From Anthoceros angustus (Eukaryota; Streptophyta; Anthocerotopsida; Anthocerotales; Anthocerotaceae): 64,000 bases of DNA. The number at the start of each line of letters is the position of its first letter. Position 1 is the first letter of the stretch. Positions 48,111 through 59,820 of the stretch are shown here, piece after piece. The notes beneath the pieces were generated by a model that saw only the letters and a program-made list of their open reading frames with translations, did no database searches and was not told the DNA's origin. The position numbers and the translations under genes were made by a program. Location: assembly GCA_010909165.1 (NCBI GenBank), contig VJWM01000281.1, positions 62,001 to 126,000 on the forward strand. Reading direction: 5' to 3'.

Positions 48111-48610
48111 GCATGCAAGTCCTTGCACTACATGTCGGTACTAGGTGCTTCTTTGGCTTGATCACATGTTGCTCACCCTAATAAACCCCACGGTCCTAGT
48201 TCATGTAGTTCATGTAGTTCAATCTAGGTACATGATCATCAACAAATCCATCAATTGCAAGAATGTATCCAACGATGGACAATAAACACCAACAATATTT
48301 TTGCCAACTTCATTGCTAGTTCTAAATAAAGCTCCAAAACTACATTATTTACATCGTCTCAAATTAGCATACAATGAGCCTAATTGTGTGTCTTCGTATA
48401 TGTGGGCGTAGTTGATCTTGGCATGCAAGTCCTTGCACTACATGTCGGTACTAGGTGCTTCTTTGGCTTGATCCCACTCCTCGTGAGACAGTTTTATGAG
48501 CCTCCAATGCGCCATGTGATTATTCTATTACTTGGCCAATCACGATGATTACTTTTTGGTCTTTGCCCTTTTCTATTCTTGGAATTTTGATCGATTTGTT
48601 GAGTAGCCTA

Positions 48611-48781
48611 CCAACTACTAGTTGAACTACTAGTTGAACTACTAGTTGAACTACTAGTTGAACTACTAGTTGAACTACTAGTTGAACTACTAGTTGAACT
48701 ACTAGTTGAACTACTAGTTGAACTACTAGTTGAACTACTAGTTGAACTACTAGTTGAACTACTAGTTGAACTACTAGTTTG
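48611..48781 (+). repeat. 12-bp minisatellite, about 14 copies (longest)
   Basis: The longest run. Here it is entered from a different place, TAGCCTACCAACTAC, because that word also ends in CAACTAC. Left through ACTAGTTTGGCATGGAC. Confidence 0.95.
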
Positions 48782-49087
48782 GCATGGACCTCTAATAGTT
48801 TTGAATAGGTTTTCAAAGTTTTGGTGTTTCATACTCAAGATGGGGTATTGTTATTCTTCTTCTATTTATCTATCTAGGTACATGGTAGCATCAACAAATC
48901 CATCAATTGCAAGAATGTATCAAGAAGACTCTCTTCTTCATGCCAAAGCTGGTTAAAAGTAACGTTTGGGTCGGACCGTTCGATGATAGTTCATACATGC
49001 CACATAAGCAATCATGCTTTAGTAGAGAAATTGATCCAAAATAGAATGGGTGTAGTTCAAATCCGCCATGTGATTATTCTATTACTT

Positions 49088-49160
49088 GGCCAACTACTAG
49101 TTGAACTACTAGTTGAACTACTAGTTGAACTACTAGTTGAACTACTAGTTGAACTACATT
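49088..49160 (+). repeat. 12-bp minisatellite, about 5-6 copies
   Basis: Same repeat, left into GAACTACATTATTTACATC. Confidence 0.93.
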
Positions 49161-50938
49161 ATTTACATCGTCCTCAAATATTTTTGCCAACTACTAGTTG
49201 AACTACTAGTTTGGCATGCAAGTCCTTGCACTACATGTCGGTACTAGGTGCTTCTTTGGCTTGATCACATGTTGCTCACCCTAATAAACCCCACGGTCCT
49301 AGTTCAAATCCAAAATAGAATGGGTGTAGTTCAAATCCGCCACTTGGCCAATCACGATGATTACTTTTGGTCTTTGCCCTCTTCCTCTTCTTGTTCAAGA
49401 TCGCAGTGGACATTTGAAAGGTCCTTCACGGTGGAGCTTGCTCAATCCGCCGTGATTAACAAAAGCTCATACACTCTTAAGTGCACAAGCACGAAGCAAT
49501 TGTAACTATGGTTGATATAAACATAATTTCTAAGAAGGCACAAGTTGGTCTTGAAGATCTCAATGCACCGGAGTGGATCAAAGAAGGAGATAGTTCATAC
49601 ATGCCACATAAGCAATCATGCTTTAGTAGAGAAATTGATCCAAAATAGAATGGGTGTAGTTTCTCTTTGATGTAGACTAGGTTTTCAAAGTTTTGGTGTT
49701 TCATACTCAAGATGGGAGCTTGCTCAATCCGCCACTTGGCCAATCACGATGATTACTTTTGGTCTTTGCCCTCTTCCTCTTCTTGGCATGCAAGTCCTTG
49801 CACTACATGTCGGTACTAGGTGCTTCTTGATGATGAAGATTAAGGCCCTATCTAGGTACATGGTAGCATCAACAAATCCATCAATTGCAAGAATGTATCC
49901 AACGATGGACAATAAACACCAACAATATTTTTGCCAACTTCATTGCTAGTTCTAAATAAAGCTCCAAAACTACATTATTTACATCGTCCTCGAAATTAGC
50001 ATACAATGAGCCTAATTGTGTGTCTTCGTATATGTGGGGCGTAGTTGATCTTGGCATGCAAGTCCTTGCACTACATGTCGGTACTAGGTGCTTCTTTGGC
50101 TTCTTGATCCCACTCCTCGTGAGACAGGTTTTATGAGCCTCCAATGCGCCATGTGATTATTCTATTACTTGGCCAATCACGATGATTACTTTTGGTCTTT
50201 GCCCTTTTCTATTCTTGGAATTTTGGTGATTTGTTGAGGTATTTGTTCACACGATGATTACTTTTGGTCTTGAAGATCTCAATGCACCGGAGTGGATCAA
50301 AGAAGGAGATAGTTCATACATGCCACATAAGCAATCATGCTTTAGTAGAGAAATTGATCCAAAATAGAATGGGTGTAGTTTCTCTTTGATGTAGACTAGG
50401 TTTTCAAAGTTTTGGTGTTTCATACTCAAGATGGGGTATTGTTATTCTTCTTCTTGTTCAAACATGAAGATCACTTTTGGTCTTGAAGATCTCAATGCAC
50501 CGGAGTGGATCAAAGAAGGAGATATGGGAGCTTGCTCAATCCGCCACTTGGCCAATCACGATGATTACTTTTGGTCTTTGCCCTCTTCTTGTTCAAACAT
50601 GAAGATCACTTTTGGTCTTGAAGATCTCAATGCCATGTGATTATTCTTTACTTGTTCAAGGTACAATACACTATTTCAAGATCGCAGTGGACATTTGAAA
50701 GGTCCTTGAGATAGCTTTACGCTTGCCCATGTTTCTCAATGTCTTGTTCAAACATGAAGATCACTTTTGGTCTTGAAGATCTCAATGCACCGGAGTGGAT
50801 CAAAGAAGGAGATATGGGAGCTTGCTCAATCCGCCGTGATTAACAAAAGCTCATACACTCTTAAGTGCACAAGCACGAAGCAATTGTAACTATGGTTGAT
50901 ATAAACATAATTTCTAAGAAGGCACAAGTTGGTCTTGA

Positions 50939-51020
50939 AGATCACTTTTGGTCTTGAAGATCACTTTTGGTCTTGAAGATCACTTTTGGTCTTGAAGATC
51001 ACTTTTGGTCTTGAAGATCT
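50939..51020 (+). repeat. 19-bp tandem repeat, about 4 copies
   Basis: GATCACTTTTGGTCTTGAA repeats at a 19-bp period, closing through the word GAAGATCAC. The seed is the junction of two unit words (AAGATCACTTTTGGTC and GGTCTTGAAGAT) that are over 100 bp apart in the unit, so this repeat exists only after a rearrangement. Confidence 0.93.
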
Positions 51021-52798
51021 CAATGCACCGGAGTGGATCAAAGAAGGAGATGTTTCTTGAAGATCACTTTTGGTCTTTGCCCTCTTCCTCTTCTTGTTCA
51101 AACATGAAGATCACTTTTGGTCTTTGCCCTTTTCTATTCTTGGAATTTTGATGCATTAAGCGAGGAAAATGCAAATGCTAGCCTAGTCTAGAAAAATAAT
51201 GAGTTTTGCTTTCTCACCGTCTTCTTGTTCAAACATGAAGATCACTTTTGGTCTTGAAGATGGGAGCTTGCTCAATCCGCCACTTGGCCAATCACGATGA
51301 TTACTTTTGGTCTTGAAGATCTCAATGCACCGGAGTGGATCAAAGAAGGAGATATGGGAGCTTGCTCAATCCGTGATTAACAAAAGCTCATACACTCTTA
51401 AGTGCACAAGCACGAAGCAATTGTAACTATGGTTGATATAAACATAATTTCTAAGAAGGCACAAGTTGGTCTTGAAGATCTCAATGCACCGGAGTGGATC
51501 AAAGAAGGAGATAGTTCATACATGCCACATAAGCAATCATGCTTTAGTAGAGAAATTGATCCAAAATAGAATGGGTGTAGTTTCTCTTTGATGTAGACTA
51601 GGTTTTCAAAGTTTTGGTGTTTCATACTCAAGATGGGGTATTGTTATTCTATTACTTGGCCAATCACGATGATTACTTTTGGTCTTGAAGATCTCAATGC
51701 ACCGGAGTGGATCAAAGAAGCTTGATCACATGTTGTATGATTCCCCAATGTGCCAAGAGATTATTCTATTACTTGGCCAATCACGATGATTACTTTTGGT
51801 CTTTGCCCTCTTCCTCTTCTTGTTCAAGGTACAATACACTATTTCAAGATCGCAGTGGACATTTGAAAGGTCCTTGAGATAGCTTTGGCACGACTTTTGT
51901 GGAGCAACCCACTAATGTTTCATTATAACTTATTTCAAGATCGCAAAGTGGACATTTGAAAGGTCCTTGAGATAGCTTTGGCACGACTTTTGTGATTTTG
52001 GTTTTGCCCAGCTCTTACGCTTGCCCATGTTTCTCAATGTCTTGTTCAAACATGAAGATCACTTTTGGTCTTGAAGATCTCAATGCCATGTGATTATTCT
52101 TTTACTTGTTCAAGGTACAATACACTATTTCAAGATCGCAAAGTGGACATTTGAAAGGTCCTTGAGATAGCTTTGGCACGACTTTTGTGATTTTGGTTTT
52201 GCCCAGCTCTTACGCTTGCCCATGTTTCTCAATGTCTTGTTCAAACATGAAGATCACTTTTGGTCTTTGCCCTCTTCCTCTTCTTGGCATTTTCGGCTGA
52301 TTTGTGGAGCAACCCACTAATGTTTCATTATAACTTATTTCAAGATCGCAAAGTGGACATTTGAAAGGTCCTTGAGATAGCTTTGGCACGACTTTTGTGA
52401 TTTTGGTTTTGCTTTCTCACCGTCTTCTTGGCATTTTCGGCTGATTTGTGGAGCAACCCACTAATGTTTCATTATAACTTATTTCAAGATCGCAAAGTGG
52501 ACATTTGAAAGGTCCTTGAGATAGCTTTGGCACGACTTTTGTGGAGCAACCCACTAATGTTTCATTATAACTTATTTCAAAAACTTTAATCAAATCCAAA
52601 ATAGAATGGGTGTAGTTTCTCTTTGATGTAGACTAGGTTTTCAAAGTGGACATTTGAAAGGTCCTTGAGATAGCTTTGGCACGACTTTTGTGGAGCAACC
52701 CACTAATGTTTCATTATAACTTATTTCAAGATCGCAAAGTGGACATTTGAAAGGTCCTTGAGATAGCTTTGGCACGACTTTTGTGATTTTGGTTTTGC

Positions 52799-53070
52799 TT
52801 TCTCACCGTCTTCTTGTTCAAGGTACAATACACTATTTCAAGATCGCAGTGGACATTTGAAAGGTCCTTGAGATAGCTTTGGCACGACTTTTGTGATTTT
52901 GGTTTTGCTTTCTCACCGTCTTCTTGTTCAAGGTACAATACACTATTTCAAGATCGCAGTGGACATTTGAAAGGTCCTTGAGATAGCTTTGGCACGACTT
53001 TTGTGATTTTGGTTTTGCTTTCTCACCGTCTTCTTGTTCAAGGTACAATACACTATTTCAAGATCGCAAA
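52799..53070 (+). repeat. 110-bp secondary tandem repeat
   Basis: TCTCACCGTCTTCTTG recurs at 52801, 52911 and 53021. Each copy joins the TTTTGCTTTCTCACCG piece to the CTTGTTCAAGGTAC piece and returns through GATTTTGGTTTTGC. Confidence 0.9.
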
Positions 53071-53541
53071 GTGGACATTTGAAAGGTCCTTGAGATAGCT
53101 TTGGCACGACTTTTGTGGAGCAACCCACTAATGTTTCATTATAACTTATTTCAAGATCGCAAAGTGGACATTTGAAAGGTCCTTGAGATAGCTTTGGCAC
53201 GACTTTTGTGATTTTGGTTTTGCCCAGCTCTTACGCTTGCCCATGTTTCTCAATGTCTTGTTCAAGGTACAATACACTATTTCAAGATCGCAGTGGACAT
53301 TTGAAAGGTCCTTGAGATAGCTTTGGCACGACTTTTGTGATTTTGGTTTTGCCCAGCTCTTACGCTTGCCCATGTTTCTCAATGTCTTGTTCAAACATGA
53401 AGATCACTTTTGGTCTTTGGAAGATGTGCAAGCTTGATCACATGTTGCTCACCCTAATAAACCCCACGGTCCTAGTTCATGTAGTTCAACCGCCACTTGG
53501 CCAACTACTAGTTGAACTGCAATTCAACGCCTGCCAATCGA

Positions 53542-54566
53542 GGAGGTCTTTACTATGTAGAAAAGGTTTTTTTTTTTTTTTTGGTTGGAAGTTTCATGCC
53601 AAAGTGGTTAAAAGTAACGTTTGGGTCGGACCGTTCGATGATAGTTCATACATGCCACATAAGCAATCATGCTTTAGTAGAGAAATTGATCCAAAATAGA
53701 ATGGGTGTAGTTTCTCTTTGATGTAGACTAGGTTTTCAAAGTTTTGGTGTTTCATACTCAAGATGGGGTATTGTTATTCTTCTTCTATTTATCTATCTAG
53801 GTACATGATGGCATCAACAAATCCATCAATTGCAAGAATGTATCCAAGCGATGGACAATAAACACCAACAATATTTTTGCCAACTTCATTGCTAGTTCTA
53901 AATAAAGCTCCAAAACCTACATTATTTACATCGTCCTCAAATTAGCATACAATGAGCCTAATTGTGTGTCTTCGTATGTGGGGGCGAGTTTGATCTTGGC
54001 ATGCAAGTCCTTGCACTACATGTCGGTACTAGGTGCTTCTTTGGCTTCTTGATCCCACTCCTCGTGAGACAGTTTTATGAGCCTCCAATGCGCCATGTGA
54101 TTATTCTATTACTTGGCCAATCACGATGATTACTTTTGGTCTTTGCCCTTTTCTATTCTTGGAATTTTTGACGATTTGTTGAGTAGCCTACCAACTACGG
54201 ACCGTGATCCAAGGACGAGCATAGTCTCGATGAGCTAAGCACCTAATCGGTGCAGACGAGCTTGCGAGATGGTGGATGCGGCAAGGGCTGCGACTAACCA
54301 TAGTCGTGCTAGCCTAGGTTAACTCACTAGAGCATAGTTAGCAAACCGTAGTCAAGAACCTCGGGTTACACAAATTGGACATGGACACGGACCAAGCCGG
54401 GGCTACAAGTCACACGCCAAGATCAAGAAGACTCTCTTCTTCATGCCCCTCGCCTCGCGGCCGAGGCCCTCGTCATGTCGCTCATATATGGTATCAGCCT
54501 ATCCATCGATGCATTGCGACCGATGTTTCTTGAAGATCTCAATGCACCGGAGTGGATCAAGAAGGA
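53542..54566 (+). repeat. 2.5-kb unit, left part
   Basis: Unit order from the start word to the purine-rich run. The primer-binding-site-like motif is shortened to TGGTATCAGCC (~54489). It then jumps at GGAGATA to GTTCATACATGCC, restarting the unit without its poly-T. Confidence 0.88.
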
Positions 54567-55560
54567 GATAGTTCATACATGCCACATAAGCAATCATGCT
54601 TTAGTAGAGAAATTGATCCAAAATAGAATGGGTGTAGTTTCTCTTTGATGTAGACTAGGTTTTCAAAGTTTTGGTGTTTCATACTCAAGATGGGGTATTG
54701 TTATTCTTCTTCTATTTATCTATCTAGGTACATGATGGCATCAACAAATCCATCAATTGCAAGAATGTATCCAAGCGATGGACAATAAACACCAACAATA
54801 TTTTTGCCAACTTCATTGCTAGTTCTAAATAAAGCTCCAAAACCTACATTATTTACATCGTCCTCAAATTAGCATACAATGAGCCTAATTGTGTGTCTTC
54901 GTATATGTGGGGCGTAGTTGATCTTGGCATGCAAGTCCTTGCACTACATGTCATTTAGGTGCTTCTTTGGCTTCTTGATCCCACTCCTCGTGAGACAGTT
55001 TTATGAGCCTCCAATGCGCCATGTGATTATTCTATTACTTGGCCAATCACGATGATTACTTTTTGGTCTTTGCCCTTTTCTATTCTTGGAATTTTTGGTG
55101 ATTTGTTGAGTAGCCTACCAACTACGGACCGTGATCCAAGGACGAGCATAGTCTCGATGAGCTAAGCACCTAATCGTGCAGACGAGCACCGCGACGAGAT
55201 GGTGGATCGCAGTGGACATTTGAAAGGTCCTTGATAGCTTGCGACTAACCATAGTCGTGCTAGCCTAGGTTAACTCACTAGAGCATAGTTAGCAAACCGT
55301 AGTCAAGAACCTCGGGTTACACAAATTGGACATGGACACGGACCAAGCCGAGGGGCTACAAGTCACACGCGCCAAGATCAAGAAGACTCTCTTCTTCATG
55401 CCCCTCGCCTCGCCGCGGCCGAGGCCCTCGTCATGTCGCTCATATATGGTATCAGCCTATCCATCGATGCTGCACCGATGTTTCTTGAAGATCTCAATGC
55501 ACCGGAGTGGATCAAAAGAAGGAGATATGGGAGCTTGCTCAATCCGCCGTGATTAACAAA
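54567..55560 (+). repeat. 2.5-kb unit, left part, second partial copy
   Basis: Restarts inside the unit and repeats the left part to the purine-rich run, again with the shortened TGGTATCAGCC motif (~55448). An unusual patch GTGGACATTTGAAAGG replaces the GC-rich pocket near 55212. Confidence 0.87.
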
Positions 55561-56130
55561 AGCTCATACACTCTTAAGTGCACAAGCACGAAGCAATTGT
55601 AACTATGGTTAGTTGATCCTAGGTTAGTCTCTCAAGCTAAACTAACAGTACATCCTATAGCTAGCTAGCTAGCTAGCTAGCTAGCTAGCTAGCTAGCTAG
55701 CCCTCGTGCTATGTCCATCATAGCCTCGCGATCGACTATGTCCTTCACGGGAGCTTGCTCAATCCGCCACTTGGCCAATCACGATGATTACTTTTTGGTC
55801 TTTGCCCTCTTCCTCTTCTTGGCATTTTCGGCTGATTTGTTGAGTAGCCTACCAACTACGGACCGTGATCCAAGGACGAGCATAGTCTCGATGATAGTTC
55901 ATGTAGTTCAAATCCGCCGTGATTAACAAAAGCTCATACACTCTTAAGTGCACAAGCACGAAGCAATTGTAACTATGGTTGATCTTGGCATTTTCGGCTG
56001 ATTTGTTGAGTAGCCTACCAACTACGGACCGTGATCCAAGGACGAGCATAGTCTCGATGATAGTTCATGTAGTTCAAATCCGCCACTTGGCCAACTACTA
56101 GTTGAACTGCAATTCAACGGCCTTAATCGA
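55561..56130 (+). repeat. Scrambled unit pieces, zone 3
   Basis: Pieces in non-unit order, including a CTAG expansion (55658-55701) and two near-identical blocks joining GGCATTTTCGGCTGATTTG to TTGAGTAGCCTACC (~55820 and ~55988). Confidence 0.87.
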
Positions 56131-58802
56131 GAGGTCTTTACTATGTAGAAAAGGTTTTTTTTTTTTTTTGGTTGGAAGTTTCATGCCAAAGTGGTTAAAA
56201 AGTAACGTTTGGGTCGGACCGTTCGATGATAGTTCATACATGCCACATAAGCAATCATGCTTTAGTAGAGAAATTAATCCAAAATAGAATGGGTGTAGTT
56301 TCTCTTTGATGTAGACTAGGTTTTCAAAGTTTTGGTGTTTCATACTCAAGATGGGGTATTGTTATTCTTCTTCTATTTATCTATCTAGGTACATGATGGC
56401 ATCAACAAATCCATCAATTGCAAGAATGTATCCAAGCGATGGACAATAAACACCAACAATATTTTTGCCAACTTCATTGCTAGTTCTAAATAAAGCTCCA
56501 AAACCTACATTATTTACATCGTCCTCGAAATTAGCATACAATGAGCCTAATTGTGTGTCTTCGTATATGTGGGGCGTAGTTGATCTTGGCATGCAAGTCC
56601 TTGCACTACATGTCGGTACTAGGTGCTTCTTTGGCTTCTTGATCCCACTCCTCGTGAGACAGTTTTATGAGCCTCCAATGCGCCATGTGATTATTCTATT
56701 ACTTGGCCAATCACGATGATTACTTTTTGGTCTTTGCCCTTTTCTATTCTTGGAATTTTTGGTTTGTTGAGTAGCCTACCAACTACGGACCGTGATCCAA
56801 GGACGAGCATAGTCTCGATGAGCTAAGCACCTAATCGGGCGAGCGGCCGCACGAGATGGTGGATCGGCAAGGCTGGCTGCGACTAACCATAGTCGTGCTA
56901 GCCTAGGTTAACTCACTAGAGCATAGTTAGCAAACCGTAGTCAAGAACCTCGGGTTACACAAATTGGACATGGACACGGACCAAGCCGGGCTACAAGTCA
57001 CACGCCAAGATCAAGGACGAGCATAGTCTCGATGAGCTAAGCACCTAATCGCGTGACGAGTACCGTGACGAGATGGGCACCCACAGCACGAGGAGCGGCT
57101 TGCGACTAACCATAGTCGTGCTAGCCTAGGTTAACTCACTAGAGCATAGTTAGCAAACCGTAGTCAAGAACCTCGGGTTACACAAATTGGACATGGACAC
57201 GGACCAAGCCGCAGGGCTACAAGTCACACGCGCCAAGATCAAGAAGACTCTCTTCTTCATGCCCCTCGCCTCGCCTCGCCGTCGAGGCCCTCGTCATGTG
57301 CGCTCATATATGGTATCAGCCTATCCATCGATGCATTGCGACCGATGTTTCTTGAAGATCTCAATGCACCGGAGTGGATCAAAAGAAGGAGATATGGGAG
57401 CTTCGAACGATCGAAAGCTGTTAGGGCTTAGGCAGACAAGCCTTGTCATAGCATTAGGGCTTATCCAGCTTCTAGAAAGGTAGTTAATATAAGCGGCATC
57501 CTACGAGATGGGCACCCACGAGCACGAGGAGCGCGGCAAGCTGGGAACGAGAGAGTCTCTTGGATCTTGGGAACGGACTGAAGTAGCCCGCGCCCTTGTC
57601 CGAGCACGTGTTCAAATATTTGACTCACCTTGTTCTTGACTAGAGTATGCCTAACTCTGGTTAGTTGATCCTAGGTTAGTCTCTCAAGCTAAACTAACCG
57701 TACATCCTATAGCTAGCTAGCTAGCCCTCATGCTTGCAGCTATGTCGGACGCCGCCACGGCCCTCGGCGATTAGGTGGCTCGGCTATGTCCATCATAGCC
57801 TCGCGATCGACTATGTCCTTCACGGCTGGAGCTTGCTCAATCCGCCGTGATTAACAAAAGCTCATACACTCTTAAGTGCACAAGCACGAAGCAATTGTAA
57901 CTATGGTTGATATAAACATAATTTCTAAGAAGGCACAAGTTGGTCTTGAAGATGGTGCTGTGTCGTATTCACGGCACCATTCTTGCGTGCCTTTTGAGAC
58001 ATGTTGTATGATTCCCCAATGTGCCAAGAGATTATTCTTTTACTTGTTCAAACATGAAGATCACTTTTTGGTCTTTGCCCTCTTCCTCTTCTTGGCATTT
58101 TCGGCTGATTTGTGGAGCAACCCACTAATGTTTCATTATAACTTATTTCAAAAAACTTTAATCAAATCCAAAACATATACAGATGTCCAAACAGTTCACA
58201 AATCAGGCGTGACGAGGAAAATGCAAATGCTAGCCTAGTCTAGAAAAATAATGAGTTTTGCTTTCTCACCGTCTTCTTGGACCGCGTCAACCCGTAGTAG
58301 ACATCGATTGGCACGCTTAGGCTATGAATATCGCCTCAAATATTTTTCACAGTATGCCGAGGCGACCCTGATTCTTCTTGTTCAAGGTACAATACACTAT
58401 TTCAAGATCGCAAAGTGGACATTTGAAAGGTCCTTGATAGCTTTGGCACGACTTTTGTGATTTTTGGTTTTGCCCAGCTCTTACGCTTGCCCATGTTTCT
58501 CAATGTCTTGTTCGTGAGTTAGGCTCTTTATTTTCTTGGGATCTAAAAACGAAAGGAGACGGTTACTAGGATTCAATACCGTATTTGTTCACACGATGGA
58601 ACATATATAGTCTTTCTTTCGGTGAAATTTCTGGTATTTATTCAAAGATATTTACAAGCCAGCTCACAAAAAACCCTATTGTGGCTATCATGATGTGCAA
58701 GCTTGATCACATGTTGCTCACCCTAATAAACCCCACGGTCCTAGTTCATGTAGTTCAAATCCGCCACTTGGCCAACTACTAGTTGAACTACATTGCTGGC
58801 GA
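56131..58802 (+). repeat. 2.5-kb unit, full copy with a partial duplication
   Basis: 2672 bp. The stretch from CATAGTCTCGATGAGC through GGACCAAGCC is present twice (56805-56992 and 57017-57213), accounting for the extra length. Primer-binding-site-like motif shortened (~57310). Confidence 0.9.
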
Positions 58803-59820
58803 GGAGGTCTTTACTATGTAGAAAAGGTTTTTTTTTTTTTTTGGTTGGAAGTTTCATGCCAAAGTGGTTAAAAAGTAACGTTTGGGTCGGACCGTTCGAT
58901 GATAGTTCATACATGCCACATAAGCAATCATGCTTTAGTAGAGAAATTAATCCAAAATAGAATGGGTGTAGTTTCTCTTTGATGTAGACTAAGACTAAGC
59001 TTGAACTATCATTGAACTACATTATTTACATCGTCCTCGAAATTAGCATACAATGAGCCTAATTGCTTCTCTTTGCATGAATAGGTTTTCAAAGTTTTGG
59101 TGTTTCATACTCAAGATGGGGTATTGTTATTCTTCTTCTATTTATCTATCTAGGTACATGATGGCATCAACAAATCCATCAATTGCAAGAATGTATCCAA
59201 GCGATGGACAATAAACACCAACAATATTTTTGCCAACTTCATTGCTAGTTCTAAATAAAGCTCCAAAACTACATTATTTACATCGTCCTCGAAATTAGCA
59301 TACAATGAGCCTAATTGTGTGTCTTCGTATATGTGGGGCGTAGTTGATCTTGGCATGCAAGTCCTTGCACTACATGTCGGTACTAGGTGCTTCTTTGGCT
59401 TCTTGATCCCACTCCTCGTGAGACAGTTTTATGAGCCTCCAATGCGCCATGTGATTATTCTATTACTTGGCCAATCACGATGATTACTTTTTGGTCTTTG
59501 CCCTTTTCTATTCTTGGAATTTTGGTGATTTGTTGAGTAGCCTACCAACTACGGACCGTGATCCAAGGACGAGCATAGTCTCGATGAGCTAAGCACCTAA
59601 TCGTGCAGACGAGCACGAGATGGTGGATCAAAAGAAGGAGAGATGGGAGCTTGCGACTAACCATAGTCGTGCTAGCCTAGGTTAACTCACTAGAGCATAG
59701 TTAGCAAACCGTAGTCAAGAACCTCGGGTTACACAAATTGGACATGGACACGGACCAAGCCGGGGCTACAAGTCACACGCGCCAAGATCAAGAAGACTCT
59801 CTTCTTCATGCCCCTCGCCT
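58803..59820 (+). repeat. 2.5-kb unit, left part
   Basis: Unit order to CATGCCCCTCGCCTCG, the same breakpoint used at 3512 and 4956, then a jump to ATGATAGTTCATGTAG. Confidence 0.88.

Larger units (their letters stand above)
38081..53541 (+). repeat. Scrambled unit pieces, zone 2 (15 kb mosaic)
   Basis: Nearly all of this stretch can be assigned to unit words, but in new orders. Pieces of about 20-250 bp are joined at shared words such as CTTGTTCAA, TCTTGAAGAT, GATTTGTNGAG, TTTTTGGTT, AGTTCAT, AAATCC, GTTTCAT and CAAGAT. Pieces match regular units almost perfectly and all lie in the same orientation. Local tandem expansions with periods of 4, 12, 19, 110, 142 and about 160 bp are listed separately. 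A few short fillers are not in the unit (for example ~44064-44116, ~47352-47386, ~47582-47616). The open frames it contains are chance products of the repeats. No gene was found. Confidence 0.9.

Noticed and set aside
46492-48781. Possible CRISPR-like array
   Set aside because: Repeats are directly adjacent 12-bp words without unique spacers, and the context is a eukaryotic satellite.
48520-48838. Open frames of 76-98 residues made of LVVQ or TSSS repeats
   Set aside because: They follow directly from the 12-bp ACTAGTTGAACT repeat, whose period is a multiple of three and which has no stop in some frames; there is no protein evidence.
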